A DNA stretch of 64,000 nucleotides from Callorhinus ursinus (GCF_003265705.1 NW_020312903.1:23996194-24060193); one strand, 5' to 3'. Numbered from the stretch's first letter, positions 1 to 13,773 are shown. Numbers and translations are program-made. Notes: generated by a model not told the origin, from the sequence alone.

Positions 1-440
1 ATTTACAACTCTAGGCAACCAACACACCAGGAAGAAGTTATAACTTACGATTCATCATAAAGTTCAAACAAAATAAACCATGTGATGGGGCTTTGTTAAT
101 GGTGAACAGCAAAGTCATAGTTTTATTAGAGAGCTATCCAGAAAGGCATAAGAACAATAACAATGAGGTATAATTGAGAGGTTTTACAAAGTTTTTTCCA
201 AAAAAATAGTGGCATGGCAGCATTGTACAACTTGTCACTAAAACTTAAAAGTTTTTTTCCAAACCTGACATGCCATGCTTCTATACTAGTTTTAATAGTT
301 GACTGAGAACTCTATCCTTAAGTGGATTTAACAATTACTGTACTCTGTACAAAATAATTTAGTAAATACCTCCTTCTTATTCAATGAAAATTTATTGTTT
401 ATCAACTATTTCCAGACTACTATACAGAGAATGATGTAGA
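1..440. other. Unassigned AT-rich DNA
   Basis: I see no gene, RNA or recognisable transposon here. The sequence is ordinary AT-rich intergenic or intronic DNA. Confidence 0.5.
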
Positions 441-458
441 CACACACACACACACACA
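441..458. repeat. (CA)9 microsatellite
   Basis: Nine uninterrupted CA units. No flanking L1 sequence is visible, unlike most other CA tracts in the window. Confidence 0.95.
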
Positions 459-3400
459 GAAAGCCCTGGTCAATTTTTCTGATGATTTCATAGAATACAT
501 GCAAAATTAAAGCACTATTTTAACTGATATCCATATATTACATATTACAGAACCATAGTTCAGAGGAACAAAGTGATGTCAGAAAGAGCTAATTAGAGTC
601 ATACACTGAATACCCTATTTTACTAACACAGTAAGCTGGTTCTACCTTTTAAGTAGTTAAAGAGATTTATATAAATACATAGTTAACCACAAAATGAAGA
701 AATAAATGCTTTCAAATAGTGGGGTGTAATTCTGTAGAACTTCTGAGATGGCTACAGAGACACTTTCATATAGCAAGGACATAGAATAGTTGGTAATTTG
801 AATGCTAAAGAGAAGTGTTTTTTGGGGAGGAGGGATAGGATATGAGAATATGTTGGAGTTTAGAAAGTGAGGTATATTTGGAGAACTATTGTATTAATTA
901 CAATCTTCTACCAGTAACAAGAATGTGTAGAGACAAAGGTCAAGGACCAATTTTAATGGTCTTTGAATACCAGAGTAAGACAACTCAACAGGTAGCCACT
1001 ATATGGATTAATGTGGTGTTTTGGGAAGATTATATTGGTAATGAAGGACATGGAGGCTAAATAGATTCTAATAAGGCCTCAAAGGAAAATTATTTTCTTT
1101 GGGCATGGGCTTTTAGGATATGTGTTGATGGAGTGTTAGTTGAAGGTTTTAGAATAAATTGATGGGGCCTCTATCAAGACAATGAGGTTGTACAAAAAGG
1201 TGGTTGATCTGTGGTCAAAGGAAGATAGTGAGCTGGATTCCAGTAATCTCAGTGATCAGTGAACTGGGCTAGGAAGTGTATGCCGAGGAAGGGTTTTGCG
1301 TGAGAGGGTAGTGATGATCTTTGGATGGCAACTTAGAATGTCATCCCCACCTGCAGCCCTCCCCCAACTCTACTTACAGGTGTAAGGGAATGAACAGCTT
1401 CCAACTGGGTTGCTTCTATTTCTTTGAGAGTGAAGTAACTAAGTGTTTATTATCTCAAGGGAAAAAAAGGAACATTCCATAAAGAAATATAGGATATAGG
1501 TCATAAAATAAAGAGATCATGAAGGCAGTTACAGACATAACAATCAATTGAAAATATTTAATAAAAATCTTGTGCATTAATCAGTAGTCAAAAGACGGCA
1601 GGATTAAAGGAGATATTATGGGTCTAAATAGGATGCAGTTCCATATGGTGGCCCGAGTTCAAGATGAGTTAAAAGTTCTCTATTTTTTTCTCAATGCATG
1701 TAGGTAATGTAATATATTAAGTTTCCCTAAAACTTTCAGGTATCCTTGGACTAATCCACTAATCTAACTTGACACAGTACTTTAGGTATTTTGAATTCGA
1801 CTGATTTACAAAACTTGAAGAAGCACTGCCCTTTTCTTTAGGAAAAGTGTATCTAAAAAATAAAACTGAACTCCAAAAGACTATCCAAAATCTTTTGTTG
1901 TACACTAATTTTGTCACATTTAATTTTACTTGAACAAAGTGGAACATTAATGGAACTTGGGAATATTTGTTTTACTTTGACCTTATGATATTTGACCTCT
2001 ATAAAACAAAGAAGGAGCCTCAAAAATGGAATAAAGACAAACAGAATGTTGGAATAGAGAATTGAAATCAGCCAAGACACTCAACACTTCACACAATTGA
2101 CCTTATCTCCCCTGAGGAGAGATTATAAAGAGAATTAGTTTCAACCCAATTTAGCTAAAAAATACTATGAACCAGCATTTGCTGGGTAATGACTAAGTAG
2201 AGAACATTGTGGTAGGCTCTAAGGACTAGCATTCAAGGATTTCTCATTAAGTTGGAGAGATGGCAAATGCTACTTTATATGGTTATTTTTATCTATCTTT
2301 TATATCTATATACTAAATACTTATTTAAGAAACAAAAATAAGATAACCAGTGGCCATTGAGATTAGTAAAGTTGCATGGAGGAATTTGCAGTTGATTTGT
2401 ACTTTTATGATATGAGGTAACAGACACTAAAAATGGCAAAACCACTTAGCAGAGGGGACATGGTCAGAAATCCTAAAATCTCTGTCAAAGTAATTATAAG
2501 AAAGTGAGTGTCATTTTGGCCTTCATTGCTAATCTTGGGACTGTAGAAGACTGTTGTATGATACTTATATCATACTTACAGAAACAATTTGTTACTAAGC
2601 CACATTTGCAATGTTCTAAGTAAGTGCAGAAAGTGAACCTAGGATTCCCATTTCTCTCATAACAACCTGAATGCCTGTGTGGAGGTTAGTTTAGACTACA
2701 GCTAGTTTCTCCTAGAGGCAAGGGACTGGATTAAGTATCTGGAGATCCTTCTAGCTGTGTAATTATTTTGTATCGATTTTAATTATCCACAAAGCACGAA
2801 ACTACTGAGAGCTCTGATTCCAAAGCCATGACCTAAATGTTCCAGAGTCCTACCCTTTCCCCTGTCAATTCAGTTCCCCTGTCTTTACAGGGAAATTAAT
2901 GCTACAGATAAAGCTTTAGGTAGCATTTGTCTTTTAACAATGAAAATAAAGAACTTAAATCCTCACAGTAAGATTTAAGTTGAGAAGCTTACTTTGCAAG
3001 TTCAAAAGGTGACTTTGATCCCAGGTGTCTAGAAAAACAAGACTATGGAAGCCACATTCTCTTTAATAACTCACAGTCCACACTTACATTTAAATGAAAT
3101 ATCCTTTGAAATTCTTTCTTTTACATTAAACTATTCAACAGATCATTTTATAAACATTTAGGTTTATTTTATTTAAAAATACTGATTAAAAGTTTTAATC
3201 TGTGGTCAGAAATTCAGCAGTGCCATAGACCTTAAGGTCTTCCCAGATTCATCAATTGTCCCTCCTAGTCATTTGGTCACTTCATGAGGGATGCTCTCCT
3301 GAAGCAGCAGACATTTGTACACAAAACACTCTTATTCTACATTCTTAATCTTAGATGAACAATGAATAGCAGTAGCAGAATACTTTTCATTTTTAGTGAG

Positions 3401-6400
3401 TCTTAAGCAAGGTCTCCCTGATTTCTGGCAATTTTTAGTCTGCTAATTGGTTTTGTCATCATTAGGGTCTACAAAAGCAACCTATGTATGAGCTACACAA
3501 AGACAGCAGCTGTTCCCATAATGTTACTGTAGAGTTATACTTCCTGGATAGCTTAGATTTATGCCTCTGGTCCAATCTGTCAACTTATAAAACAAATTAA
3601 AAATTAATTTTGAGATGAGTAAATCATGAATGATGAGTCACAGAACTTTATAACATTTACTTTATTGATGAGTTATTCTTTTCTATAATCTAGTATGCTT
3701 GGCATGCTTATGTGTGTTTGTATCTGTGTGTATATTTTAGCCCCTCTCCCATTTTCTGCACCTGTGTAAATAGTTGGAGGGTCATTATCTTAGGTGATAT
3801 GTCCATAGAAGTCAAAGGATAAGATAGGTACTATAATAGGAATGAAATACTTCAGAAGTAAATCTCGACAACTGCTGCTAATTCATACTTTATGGCGAGG
3901 TTTCCTTATCAGTTGGACCACATTTCTCAATTTCGATTCCACTACTAGCTTTATCCTATTAAACCCAGAGGAAAGATTCCATCTTCAGACATGGCTTACT
4001 GAGTACTGGCATAATTAGGGCTAACTCCCTGCTAGCTGTTTGAAGTTATATATTCTTTCAGTGTTCTATTTTCCTAGCAAAGATCAGTGTCAAAGGAGAA
4101 AGAAATAGAGGGGAAAGAGGAGGGAGATCTTAAGAGTTCAGCTGTATAGGGATAGCAGAAGGAAACAAAGAAGAAAAGAAGCAAGCATAAGCTGATTTTT
4201 AGCTTCTACTATAATTCTTTAAAATACAATTCAAAGGCTCACAGTTCCAAACCTTTACTTCTACTGTTAACTGCCTCACACCTTCACATTACCTTGTATG
4301 GTCAGCATCTCATTAAACAGCATAAAATTATGATCTCAGGAATATCAGTCACATTTGCTCTTCCCCAAGTAACTGGAAAACGATACCTAATTATCTATTT
4401 TTTGAATGCTATTTAAGATATTGGAGCATTCTAGCTTTCAGAAAATTATCTAGGTAGCACTTCTTGCAAAATTTTTATGAGTTATTTTGTCCTGAACAAT
4501 GTTTCAGCATTAGAGCACTACAAAAATCTTCCAAAGTAAGGCTTTTTGTTTAAAAGATTCTAAAGGAATAAGAGAATTTATAATTACTGCTGTCTCCTTA
4601 ACAAGATGGCATATAAACACTCTTTAATTCCAGTTTGAAAATAAGAAGCTGTTGGTATAAGAACATGGCTATTCTATTTAAGTAATTGTTTAGCATGACG
4701 TACCTTAATTTATTTGACTTTATATTATAACCACATCTCTTTTTTTATGCATGATGGTTATGTTCCATGAAAGTACTAAAAGTACTACCACTAATTGTAT
4801 TTTGATAATTTTTTTCTGTGCAATTTTAATAATTTAAGATATGATTTCAGTTTTGTTCATTACTAAGATAAAATCTAATTTCTTCTCAAATTATAATATT
4901 TAAAGCTCACAAAGGCAACCTCTCAAGAAATAGTGGGTAACAGAGAGTAAAGAAGAGTACCAAAAACATCATCGCTATTTTTTCTCCCTTTTTCCATATC
5001 CAAATAAGTTATACACAGGTCTACTGTCAAATAGCCTGGAAAAGAAGTCCAAATTGTAACATAATATTTTGCTTAAGATGGTTTCCTTCAGCTTCGCTAA
5101 GCTTTAGACAGTCTTCGTAACTCTAGGGCACTCATCTCTCTTTTCTTAGAGCATTTTAGAAAACTTGTAATTGTAGTCTTCTGCTGCTCCTTTGAGATGT
5201 AAATCTTTCTAAAAGCTTCTTACCAGTTTTACAGCCCACAACTGTCTTCCTCAAGAATTTGGAAGCCATCCCTTTGAAATGTAATCATCAAGGAAGATAG
5301 TGCAGTGCCCCTATCTTTAGATGTCCTGGTCCAAGTTGTAAAACTATCTCCTGTCTTGAGCATATGGGAAAGTTTCCTTTTCCTGTAGGTAAAGCCAATT
5401 AGCAAACAGAACCCTCCACTGGACCACTTAAAACTCTCTTGCACATTGTTTCAGTGAGATAGAGCTCAGATTGAGTTCTGGCTTCCCCTAATGCAATAGC
5501 CTTGAATCAAGGCTTTCTTGCTTGTTTATGCCAGGTTGCAGCACTGGGTTACATTTAGAGAAAATTATTGTTCATGCCTCCTAACAAATAAAGAATTTAA
5601 ATTTTTTGTTATTTAGTGAACATGAAAGTTTGGCATCTTTATAGGGGAAAATAGTAATTAAACATGTCTCCTAATGCTACTTATGAATATTCTATTTAAA
5701 GAGAGAAAAAAAAAAACCAGGCATCTCTGCAAAGCCAATTCATAAGAATTATTCTTAAAGCTGTTTTAAAGATATAACATATATGTAATGATTTAAGAAA
5801 CCTTAAAAAGGCAAGGTCTAATTTTCCAATTATATAATAATGAGCATACGAGTCGTCATTTGAACTTTGACTCCTTAAGGTTTAAGTTCAAAATCATAGT
5901 GTTCAAGTTACAAGCAAACTTAAAGATAATGCTGGTTCAACTACCATCACAGATAAAAAAGCATGAACAGGATGTTCTCTAAGTAAACATTTCCAAATTG
6001 AACATGTTTCTACACTGAAATTTTCACCTAACTTTACCATTAGAAAAAAGGGACTTAAAAATAAGTGACTTAAATACAGTGAAGTTCAGTAATTGATTTT
6101 CCTTACAATTTTTTCCTATCTTATATCCAAAGACTTGCTCACTGACTATACCTTTATTTTATTCAAAGAAAATCTGAGTCTTTATACTTTGAAATATTTT
6201 TTGAGGCTACCAAAGTACAGGTTTTTAGATGGCTGATCAAGATGGGCCTTTATGTATAACTAGCTAGCTAAGTTGGTTACAGCACACCCTTTCAAATGAC
6301 TGTACAGCAAATTTCTTCTGTCTGTTCTTATCTCTAACAGTTTGGTATACTAAGGATTGTCTCTTTTTGTGACAGATTTCTCTTAACTGCTATCTAAGAG

Positions 6401-6410
6401 CTCTCTTTGC
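459..6410. other. Unassigned DNA, about 6 kb
   Basis: There are no supported genes. Short open frames here (72 codons at 842-1060, 71 codons on the minus strand at 5229-5444) have no recognisable family motifs and are of chance length. Faint L2- or MIR-like wording occurs near 2170-2265 and 2600-2660 but is too weak to annotate. The patch 1180-1420 is somewhat more GC-rich and unexplained. Confidence 0.45.
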
Positions 6411-6585
6411 TGGAGGGGAGGTGGGTGGGGGATGAGGTAATTGGGTGATGGGCATTAAGGAGAGCACGTGATGTGATGAGCACTGGGTGTCATAAGCAAC
6501 TGAGGAATCACTAAATTCTACCCCTGAAACTAATAATACACTCTATGTTAACTGAATTGAACTTAAATAAAAAAAATTAAAAAAA
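6411..6585 (+). mobile_element. L1 3' end, strongly 5'-truncated
   Basis: This is the terminal 3' UTR of a carnivoran L1. It has a G-rich stretch, then the GTGATGGGCATTAAGGAG and GCACTGGGTGTCAT blocks, then CTGAAACTAATAATACA and an A-rich tail. The same blocks occur in the L1 at 31153-31919. No coding sequence remains. A SINE lies just downstream in the A-rich tail region. Confidence 0.85.
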
Positions 6586-6603
6586 ATAAAAAACTAAAAG
6601 CTC

Positions 6604-6692
6604 AGGGTGCCTGGATGACTCAGTTGGTTTAGTATCTGCCTTTAGCTCAGGCATGATCCCAGAAATAAATAAATAAAATCTTAAAAAAAAGA
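6604..6692 (+). mobile_element. CanSINE with its middle deleted
   Basis: The tRNA-derived head (GGGTGCCTGGATGACTCAG) runs to ATGATCCCAG and then jumps directly to the AAATAAATAAATAAAATCTT tail. About 100 bases of body, including the CT-rich part, are missing. The 8-bp target-site duplication AAAAGCTC is present on both sides (6596-6603 and 6701-6708), so both ends belong to one insertion and the gap is internal. Confidence 0.88.
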
Positions 6693-6708
6693 AAAAACCC
6701 AAAAGCTC

Positions 6709-7059
6709 TCATTGGCAAATGACTAATTGAAACCAATACATAAAAGCATGTTAGTCTTAGGAGTAATGGGAGATTTCTTCCTCCCCAACCACCTTAATTC
6801 CCAACATAAGTAAAAAACAGTTAAACTCACATTTTTTTACAGAACCTGAACCCACACTTCAACTTCTATTCTTGTGTATTTGCCTCCTCTTAGGGGGGGG
6901 TTCTACTTCTGTTCTTTTATATTTTTAATGAGTAATATTATTTTTACTAAAGCAATAAAATTTAAGTTTGGACAGAACTTGAGCCATATCTATGTTGTAG
7001 TTGCATACTGCCTAATGGCAGGATCTCAAAATTGATTAATTGAATAAATGATTCCATAA
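6709..7059. other. Unassigned DNA with a G8 run
   Basis: Nothing is recognised apart from a homopolymer of about eight G near 6893-6900. Confidence 0.5.
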
Positions 7060-7640
7060 ATCAAGGAGACCCAAAACTCGCCCCTCCTAATCTTGTCAGC
7101 AGAGAATCTGCCTCAGACTTCAGACTAACCTTCTTGGGAAATGCAACTAGTGCCCCGCAGGGGATAAGATGTCTTTGATGTCATCACAAGAAGCCTAATT
7201 GCTCCCCATGGTTGTCCTTCTGTTCAAAGACAGATTCCAAATGATCTAGGCCCAGAAGGTACTATCCTTAGAACTTAAATTTTTAAATTGTCTGAGGTTA
7301 AGTTTTAACCATTTTAAAGCTCCTCCCCTTCTTTCACTGGAAATGGACATAACCAAATCTAAACTTAACTAGGCAAGGCATGCTTTCTGTGGAGTACTAG
7401 CCGAGGATGGTCCTTTGGCTTTTCAAACTTCATTTACCAACATGTAATATTTTCATGTGACCTGTAAGGATCTATAAATTCCAGATACCGTTTATGTCCA
7501 GGGAATCTGAGGGTCATGACTTTGTACCCTGTGCTTCTACCAGACTCTAAAGACAGGGTTGTATACTATCTTCATCAGGAAGAGTGTTGGCTCTTTTCCG
7601 TAGTGTGTATCCTTTCCCAAAACAGCTCATATTTATTTTT
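7060..7640. other. Possible old LTR-like segment
   Basis: This patch is richer in GC than its flanks. It contains a CTATAAATTCC motif near 7471, with a short pyrimidine-rich stretch downstream, a layout reminiscent of a solo LTR promoter. I cannot place a TG...CA boundary or a target-site duplication, and I do not recognise the family. It may equally be unique sequence. Confidence 0.2.
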
Positions 7641-9042
7641 ATTTATATATTTAGCTCTTTAGATTTTTCACTTCAACATCTACTTTGATGGCACATAGGC
7701 AATTAATCATCTCTTTTGACTAGTTGACAAGCCTTCTCAATTCTAGATGTGAGAGATAACCAATGGTTTTAATGTCTCCATTTGTGCTTCTTTAGTTGAC
7801 TCTTAGGTCTTTCCCAAGTGGAATAGATTGGTACTGACTCTAGGTCAGGAAGGCAAGATAGCACACCACTAAAAAGAAACATAATAATATTGTTTTTACT
7901 CACCCCAAAGGATTGTTGTTGAGGATCAACAAAATATTTTGTAAATGGGAAATTTTAATACATCCTTATTGAGTAAAGAGATTTGAAAAATGTTCTTTCA
8001 TTAGGGAGACCATGACCAATAAGACACATAAACTACATTTCTTAAATATAGATTATCCACAAATTCTTCTAATGACTTTTCCATTTCTAGAAAGAACTCA
8101 ATACAAAAAACAGGCATTTTTAAAAATATCTAAATCATGTAGGATTCCACTTTATTTCTTTTCTCTCTCGAAAAGAAATGGATGTATAAAGAAAATTCAC
8201 CCTCTGGATTTCTTGTTAATACCTGTATAAAAGCTTATGATAAGTATTCAGAAAGTATTAAACTATTCTTAAAATGGATAGTCTCCAAGGGGTTCCAACA
8301 CATGAAGTTGAGGACATTTAGCTACTCCCATTTTTCTACTCTTTCAAATGGGATGGATTTAATTGACTGTATTAGAAAATACTAATACTCTATCCCATGG
8401 TCTGAACTTGACAAGTAGTTTAGGTTGGAAAGAAATGTTACCTCAGGAAACAAGACATTTAAATTAATTTTTTTGGTATTATTAAACCGAAGGACTTAGA
8501 AGCCCCAAGAATTTTTTTAGCTACTTTTGATAATATATAACATGACGGAATTTTTATTTAACAAGTTATAGGTTTTTTTTTGGAGGGGGCCTCTTTAGAC
8601 TTCCTTCTTCAAGTTAGGATATCTTAGAGGCCCTATAACTCAGTCAACAATTTTTTTGAGAATGGCCAGTCTCATAGAAGTTGGTACACTAGTAGGGTCA
8701 AGATTGCTCTAATATTAGTCACACAGATTCATCTAAACATGTACATGCCAATACATAAAGTATACAAGATGGTATAAGAGAGATGAGTGTATTAGCTATG
8801 ACCTAGTTATTTCTTCCACAGGTACAACCTTTCAAAGAGAAAAGTTAAAAATATTACTTGATTGCTTAGAGGCTTTCCTTAAAATTTAAACAAGTTCCAA
8901 GGATACAAACAATGATGCTTAATAACCTTTATAATTTTGGACATCTTGATGTGACAAAAATTTGATTTATGTAGATAGAATTTTAAAGTTGTTTGTTTGT
9001 TTGTTTATTTTTACCTAAGACTTCCTGAGTTTTTGTGTTTCA
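7641..9042. other. Unassigned AT-rich DNA
   Basis: No gene or clear transposon. A short (TTTG)n run sits at about 8990-9010. The 72- and 67-codon frames at 8012-8385 look like chance. Confidence 0.5.
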
Positions 9043-9058
9043 GAAGGCTATAACAATT

Positions 9059-9260
9059 GGGACACCTGGGTGGCTCAATCGATTAAGCACCTGACTCTTG
9101 ATTTTAGCTTAGGTCATGATCTCAGGGTCATGGAATTGAGCCCTGCATCAGGCTCCATGCTCAGCGTGGAGTCTGTTTGTCCTTGTCCCTCTCCCTCTGC
9201 TTCTCCCCCTGCCCACTCTCTCTCCCAAATAAATAGAAACTTAAAAAAAATCTAAAAAGG
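9059..9260 (+). mobile_element. CanSINE, full length, older
   Basis: A complete tRNA-Lys-type SINE runs from head (ACACCTGGGTGGCTCAATCG) through the CT-rich middle to an AAATAAATAG/A-rich tail. The target-site duplication is AAGGCTATAACAATT on the left (ending 9058) and AAGGCTTATAACAATT on the right (from 9261), with one inserted base. Several substitutions from the younger copies suggest greater age. Confidence 0.93.
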
Positions 9261-9275
9261 AAGGCTTATAACAAT

Positions 9276-10640
9276 TTATTAGCCTATAACTGAAGTGATG
9301 AAGTAAAATGAATACTTGTTTTAATATAAGAACCAGTTCAGCTGAATTGAATGAACTGCCTCTTATCCAAGTGAATAAAATATTTGTATACTTTTATATA
9401 ATTTTTGATTTTTATTTGTAAGAATTGATATGAGAATTCTTCTAGAGCTATGTTTCCTAAAAGGCACCCGAAAAGAAAGTTATAAGGATAGTTAAAACAA
9501 ATAAATGATGGTTATAAAACTGAACAAAATGAGATTTCTATGATGTTTTTGTGATGTTACTATTTACACAAATTTTTTAAAGTTTCACATAGCAAACTTG
9601 GAGTAGATTTTGCTTTTTAAATAAAAATGAAGGCAGAATATTTTAAACTGACAGCTTAAGTATAAATCTCATTACCACAGGGATCCTTTTAAAATCGGTT
9701 TTTGCAAGATTAGATAATTTTGGAGGCACAAATACTTCATTGATGTTTTAAAACAAACATAATTGATATTTAATGACTCCTGTGAGACAAGTGAAAAATA
9801 CTGACTTATCTCCTAATATGTATGAGGAAACTGGGGTATAAAAACACATAAGGGCAGCAAGCATATATTCTCACAGGTGACTCTAGCAGGCTAGTGTACA
9901 AGCTACACTTAACTTTCTCATTAGAGAAGCCGTTATGGTAATAAATAAAAAATGTATATATAAGATGAAAACAAACTCAAATCTACATTTGGATATTCAG
10001 ATTTCAAGGATGTCATAGATTTAGAGAAGGAAACAAATTTAGCTTCATAATTTCACAGACAAGAGTAGATTTCATAAACTGAACTACCATTAAGAATAAA
10101 AAGAAAGTGGACCTTGCAGTGAGGGAAAGGGGCTGTCCAAACACACTGAAAGACTCAACCATGTACATATTTAGACATGATAATATCTATGAGAGTCATC
10201 TTCAAGTGGTTCTTGTACTAAGATGGGCATGGTGGGTACAGAACAGACTCTGTTTTTATCAACACTACTTCTGGCTGCTCAGTTCTCTAAGTCATTAGAT
10301 TAGGAAAATCTTCTGCATGACAGCCACACTTTGTGCCCAAAGGACCTCTCTCTCCCACAGAAACAACATCAAATAAATCGGCCCATATTCATTGACACAA
10401 AGTATTTGCCAGCAAGAGGCACAAAACAAATGAATTGGTAGGAAAGCTATAGAAAATCTATAAAAATTCTCAAAAGAAACTTGTTAGAATAACTCCTAAG
10501 AGAAAAATAAATAAATCTACACCATGCCGGCATACTTGTTCACTCATTTTCAAGCCATTAATCTTAATTCTAAAGATGTGGATTGAAGTTCTCAGTTTTT
10601 AAGGGGCAGAAGCAAGCCCTCTGCATACTTTTATTTCTTG
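9276..10640. other. Unassigned DNA
   Basis: No gene or transposon recognised. A 63-codon frame at 10107-10298 has no family signature. Confidence 0.5.
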
Positions 10641-10850
10641 ACCATTTAATGAGCGTCTATTCAGTCTCAAGTATTTAAACACATTTTTTTTTCCTACAGG
10701 CAACCTCATGAGATAGTTATTATTTTTACTCTCATTTAACAGATGAGTGAAATGAGGCTCAAAGAAGATAATATGCACAAGATTATGAAAGTGATAGAAA
10801 TGGGATCTGAGCTTCAATCTGTCTCACCCTAAAATTTATGCCCTGGCTTT
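10641..10850 (-). mobile_element. MIR SINE, ancient
   Basis: Reverse-orientation MIR. A TTTAATGAGCG-type start is followed by a CCTCATGAGATAG block. The core then reads TTAACAGATGAGTGAAATGAGGCTC, degraded from the usual ACAGATGAGGAAACTGAGGC. It ends in a region equivalent to the complement of the tRNA-like head (CTTCAATCTGTCTCACCCTAAA). MIRs predate the placental radiation. Confidence 0.75.
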
Positions 10851-12837
10851 ATCTGTTGCTCACTTTACCTAGAGCCTTTGAAGAGATGAATTGTGTTCAA
10901 TAGATCAAATTTTGGTGATATCATTTAACTATGTTTAAGTTTTGACCACTGTCCAACCTCTAGCTATAAAGAATAACTAACAATACTTATATTAAATGAA
11001 ATAGAATTTAAAACAGACTGTAGCAAAAGCCAAAATGGCATTACATAATAAGGGAAATAATCCAACAAAAGGATATCTATGTGAATATTATAAATATTTA
11101 AAATCATAAATATATAAAAATTTTATGTATCTATGCACCCAACATAGGAACACCTAAATTGACAAAACAATTAACACACATAAAGGGAGAAATTGACAGT
11201 AATACAGTAATAGTAAGGGATTTTAACACCCCATTTACATCAATGGATAGATCGTCCACACACAAAAAAAATCAATAAGGAAACAGTGGCTTTGAACAAC
11301 ACATTAGAACTGATGAACCTAGCAGTGCATTTCATCTCCAAACAGAATACACATTCTTTTCAAGTGCACATGGAACATTCTTCAGATTAGATCACATGTT
11401 AGGCCACAAAACAAGTCTCCATAAATTTAAGAAGATTAAAAATCTATCAGGCATCCTTTCTGACCACAATGGTATAAAACTAGAAATCAATTACAAGAAA
11501 AAATCTGAAAAGATCACAAGTACATGGAGGCTAAACAACCTACTGCTACACAATGAATGAGTCAACTAAAAAATCAGAGAAGAAATTTAAAAATACATGA
11601 AGATAAATGAAAATGAAAACACAATGGGCCAAAATCTTGGGAATGTTGCAAAAACTGTTCTAAGAGGGAAGTTTATAGCAATACAGGCATACCTCAAGAA
11701 ACAAGAAAAATCTCAAACAACATAACCTTACACCTAAAAGAACTAGAAAAATAGAAACAAAGATCAAAGCTAATAGAATGAAGGAAATAATACAGACCAA
11801 AAAAAAAAAGGGGGGGTACATATTAAGGAAAGCAGGAGCTGGTTCTTTGAAAACATAAAAAAGAAAATCCTGATAAACCTTTAGCAACACTTACTAAGGA
11901 AAAAAAGAGAGAAAACTCAAAATCAGAAACAAAGGAAGAGAAATAACACCTGACACTATAGAAATATAAAGGATTATAAGAATATTATGGAAAACTATAT
12001 GTCAACAAATTGGACAACCTAGAAAAAATGGATAAATTTGAAACATATAACCTAAAACCGAAACAGGAAAAACTAGGAAATTTGAACAGACCTATTACTA
12101 GTGATGAAATCGAATCAGTAATCAAAAAACTCCCAACAAACAAAGGACTGAGAGCTTTACAAATGAATTCTGCCAAACATTTAAAGAAGAGTTAATACAT
12201 ATTCTTTTCAAAAGATTACAAAAAAAATAGAAAAAGAAAACTTCCTAAATTATTCTATGAGGCCAGCATTACCCTAATAGTAAAACTAGACAGACACTAC
12301 AAAGAAAAAAAAGGAAATAATAGAAAACTGCATGCCAATATCTCTCATGAACATAGATGCAAAAATCCACAACAAATATTAGCAAACTGAATCCAGCAAT
12401 ACATTAAAAGAATAATTCACTATGATCAAGTAGGATTTATTTCAGGGATATGAGGGTGGTTCAATATTTGCAAATCAATCAGTGTGATACATCACATTAA
12501 CAAGAGAAAGGATAAAAAAAAATATGATCAGCTCAATAGATGTAGAAAAGGCACTTGACAAAATACAACATCCATTCATGATAAAAACTCTCAACAAAGT
12601 AGGTCTAGAGGGAATATACTTCAAAATAATAAAGGCCATATATAAAAAACTCACAGCTAACATCATACTCAATGGGAAAAACTGAGAGCATTTCCCTTAA
12701 GATCACTAATAAGACAAGGATGTCCACTCTCACCACTTTTATTCAACATAGTACTGCAAGTCCTAGCCACAGCAATAGGAATAAAAAGCAGCCAAATTGG
12801 TAAAGAAGAAGTAAACCTGTTACTATTTGTAGACAAC

Positions 12838-13284
12838 ATGATACTGTATATAGAAAATCCTAAAGATTCCACCAAAAAACTACCAGAACTGATAAGTGAA
12901 TTCAGTAAATTTGCAGGATACAAAATTAATATACAGAAGTCTGTTTCATTTTTATATACTAGTAATGAAATCGCAGAAAGAGAAATTAAGAAAACAATCC
13001 ATGTTCATATTACATGCTCATGGATTGGAAGAATTAACATGACAAAAATGTCCATATTACCCAAAGCAATCTACAAATTCAATGTAATCTCTATCAAAAT
13101 GCCAGCAGCATTTTTCATAGAACTAGAACAAGTAATCCTAAAATTTGTACGGAACCACAAAAGACCTCGAAGCCAAAGCCATCTTGAGAAAGAAGAACAA
13201 AGCTGGAGATATCACAACCCCAGATTTCAAGATATCATACAAAGCTGGAGTAATAAAAATGCCATGGTCCTAGAACAAAAATAA
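12838..13284 (+). pseudogene. L1 ORF2 fragment, end of RT domain
   Basis: A 148-codon open remnant inside the large L1 carries the thumb-region wording typical of L1 ORF2p: [46 protein letters not shown]. Compared with ordinary L1 ORF2, a block between the KKTI and CSWIGRI segments is missing, so there is an internal deletion of several tens of residues. The catalytic box just upstream (12826-12840) reads F-V-D-N-M instead of F-A-D-D-M, which removes one of the two essential aspartates. This is not a functional gene. Confidence 0.9.
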
Positions 13285-13422
13285 ACACATAGATCAACAG
13301 GAGAGGGCCCAGAAATAGACCCATGCTTGTAAGATCAATCCGTTTATAACAAAGTGGGCAACAATATACAATGAGGAAAAGACGACTTCTCCAATAAATG
13401 GTGCTGGAAAAACTGGACAGTT

Positions 13423-13773
13423 ATGTGCAAAGGAATGAAACTACACAACTTTCTTACACCATACACAAAAATAAACTCAAAATGGATTAAGGAGCTAAAT
13501 ATGAGACATGAAACCATAGAACTCCTAGAAGAAAACAGAGGCAGTAATTTCTTTGTCATTAGCCTTAGCAGCATTTTTCTACATAGGTCTCCTCAGACAA
13601 GGGAAATAGAAGCAGAAATAAAAAGCTTTTGCACAGTGAAGGAAGTAATCAACAAAATGAAAAGGCAACCTACTGAATGGGAGGAGTTATTTGCAAATGA
13701 CATATCTGATAAGGGGCTAATATCTAAAATATATAAAGAACTTATACAATTCAACACCAAAAAAAGCAAATAA
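13423..13773 (+). pseudogene. L1 ORF2 fragment downstream of RT
   Basis: A 116-codon remnant in the same L1, with the segments [48 protein letters not shown]. This region lies between the reverse transcriptase and the Cys-rich C-terminus of ORF2p. It is in a different register from the preceding fragment, and the start codon has no meaning here. Confidence 0.88.

Noticed and set aside
842..1060. 72-codon frame in a slightly GC-richer area
   Set aside because: Chance length and no motif.
9059..9260. tRNA gene-like head
   Set aside because: It is the tRNA-Lys-derived head of a SINE, followed by SINE body and tail, with target-site duplications.
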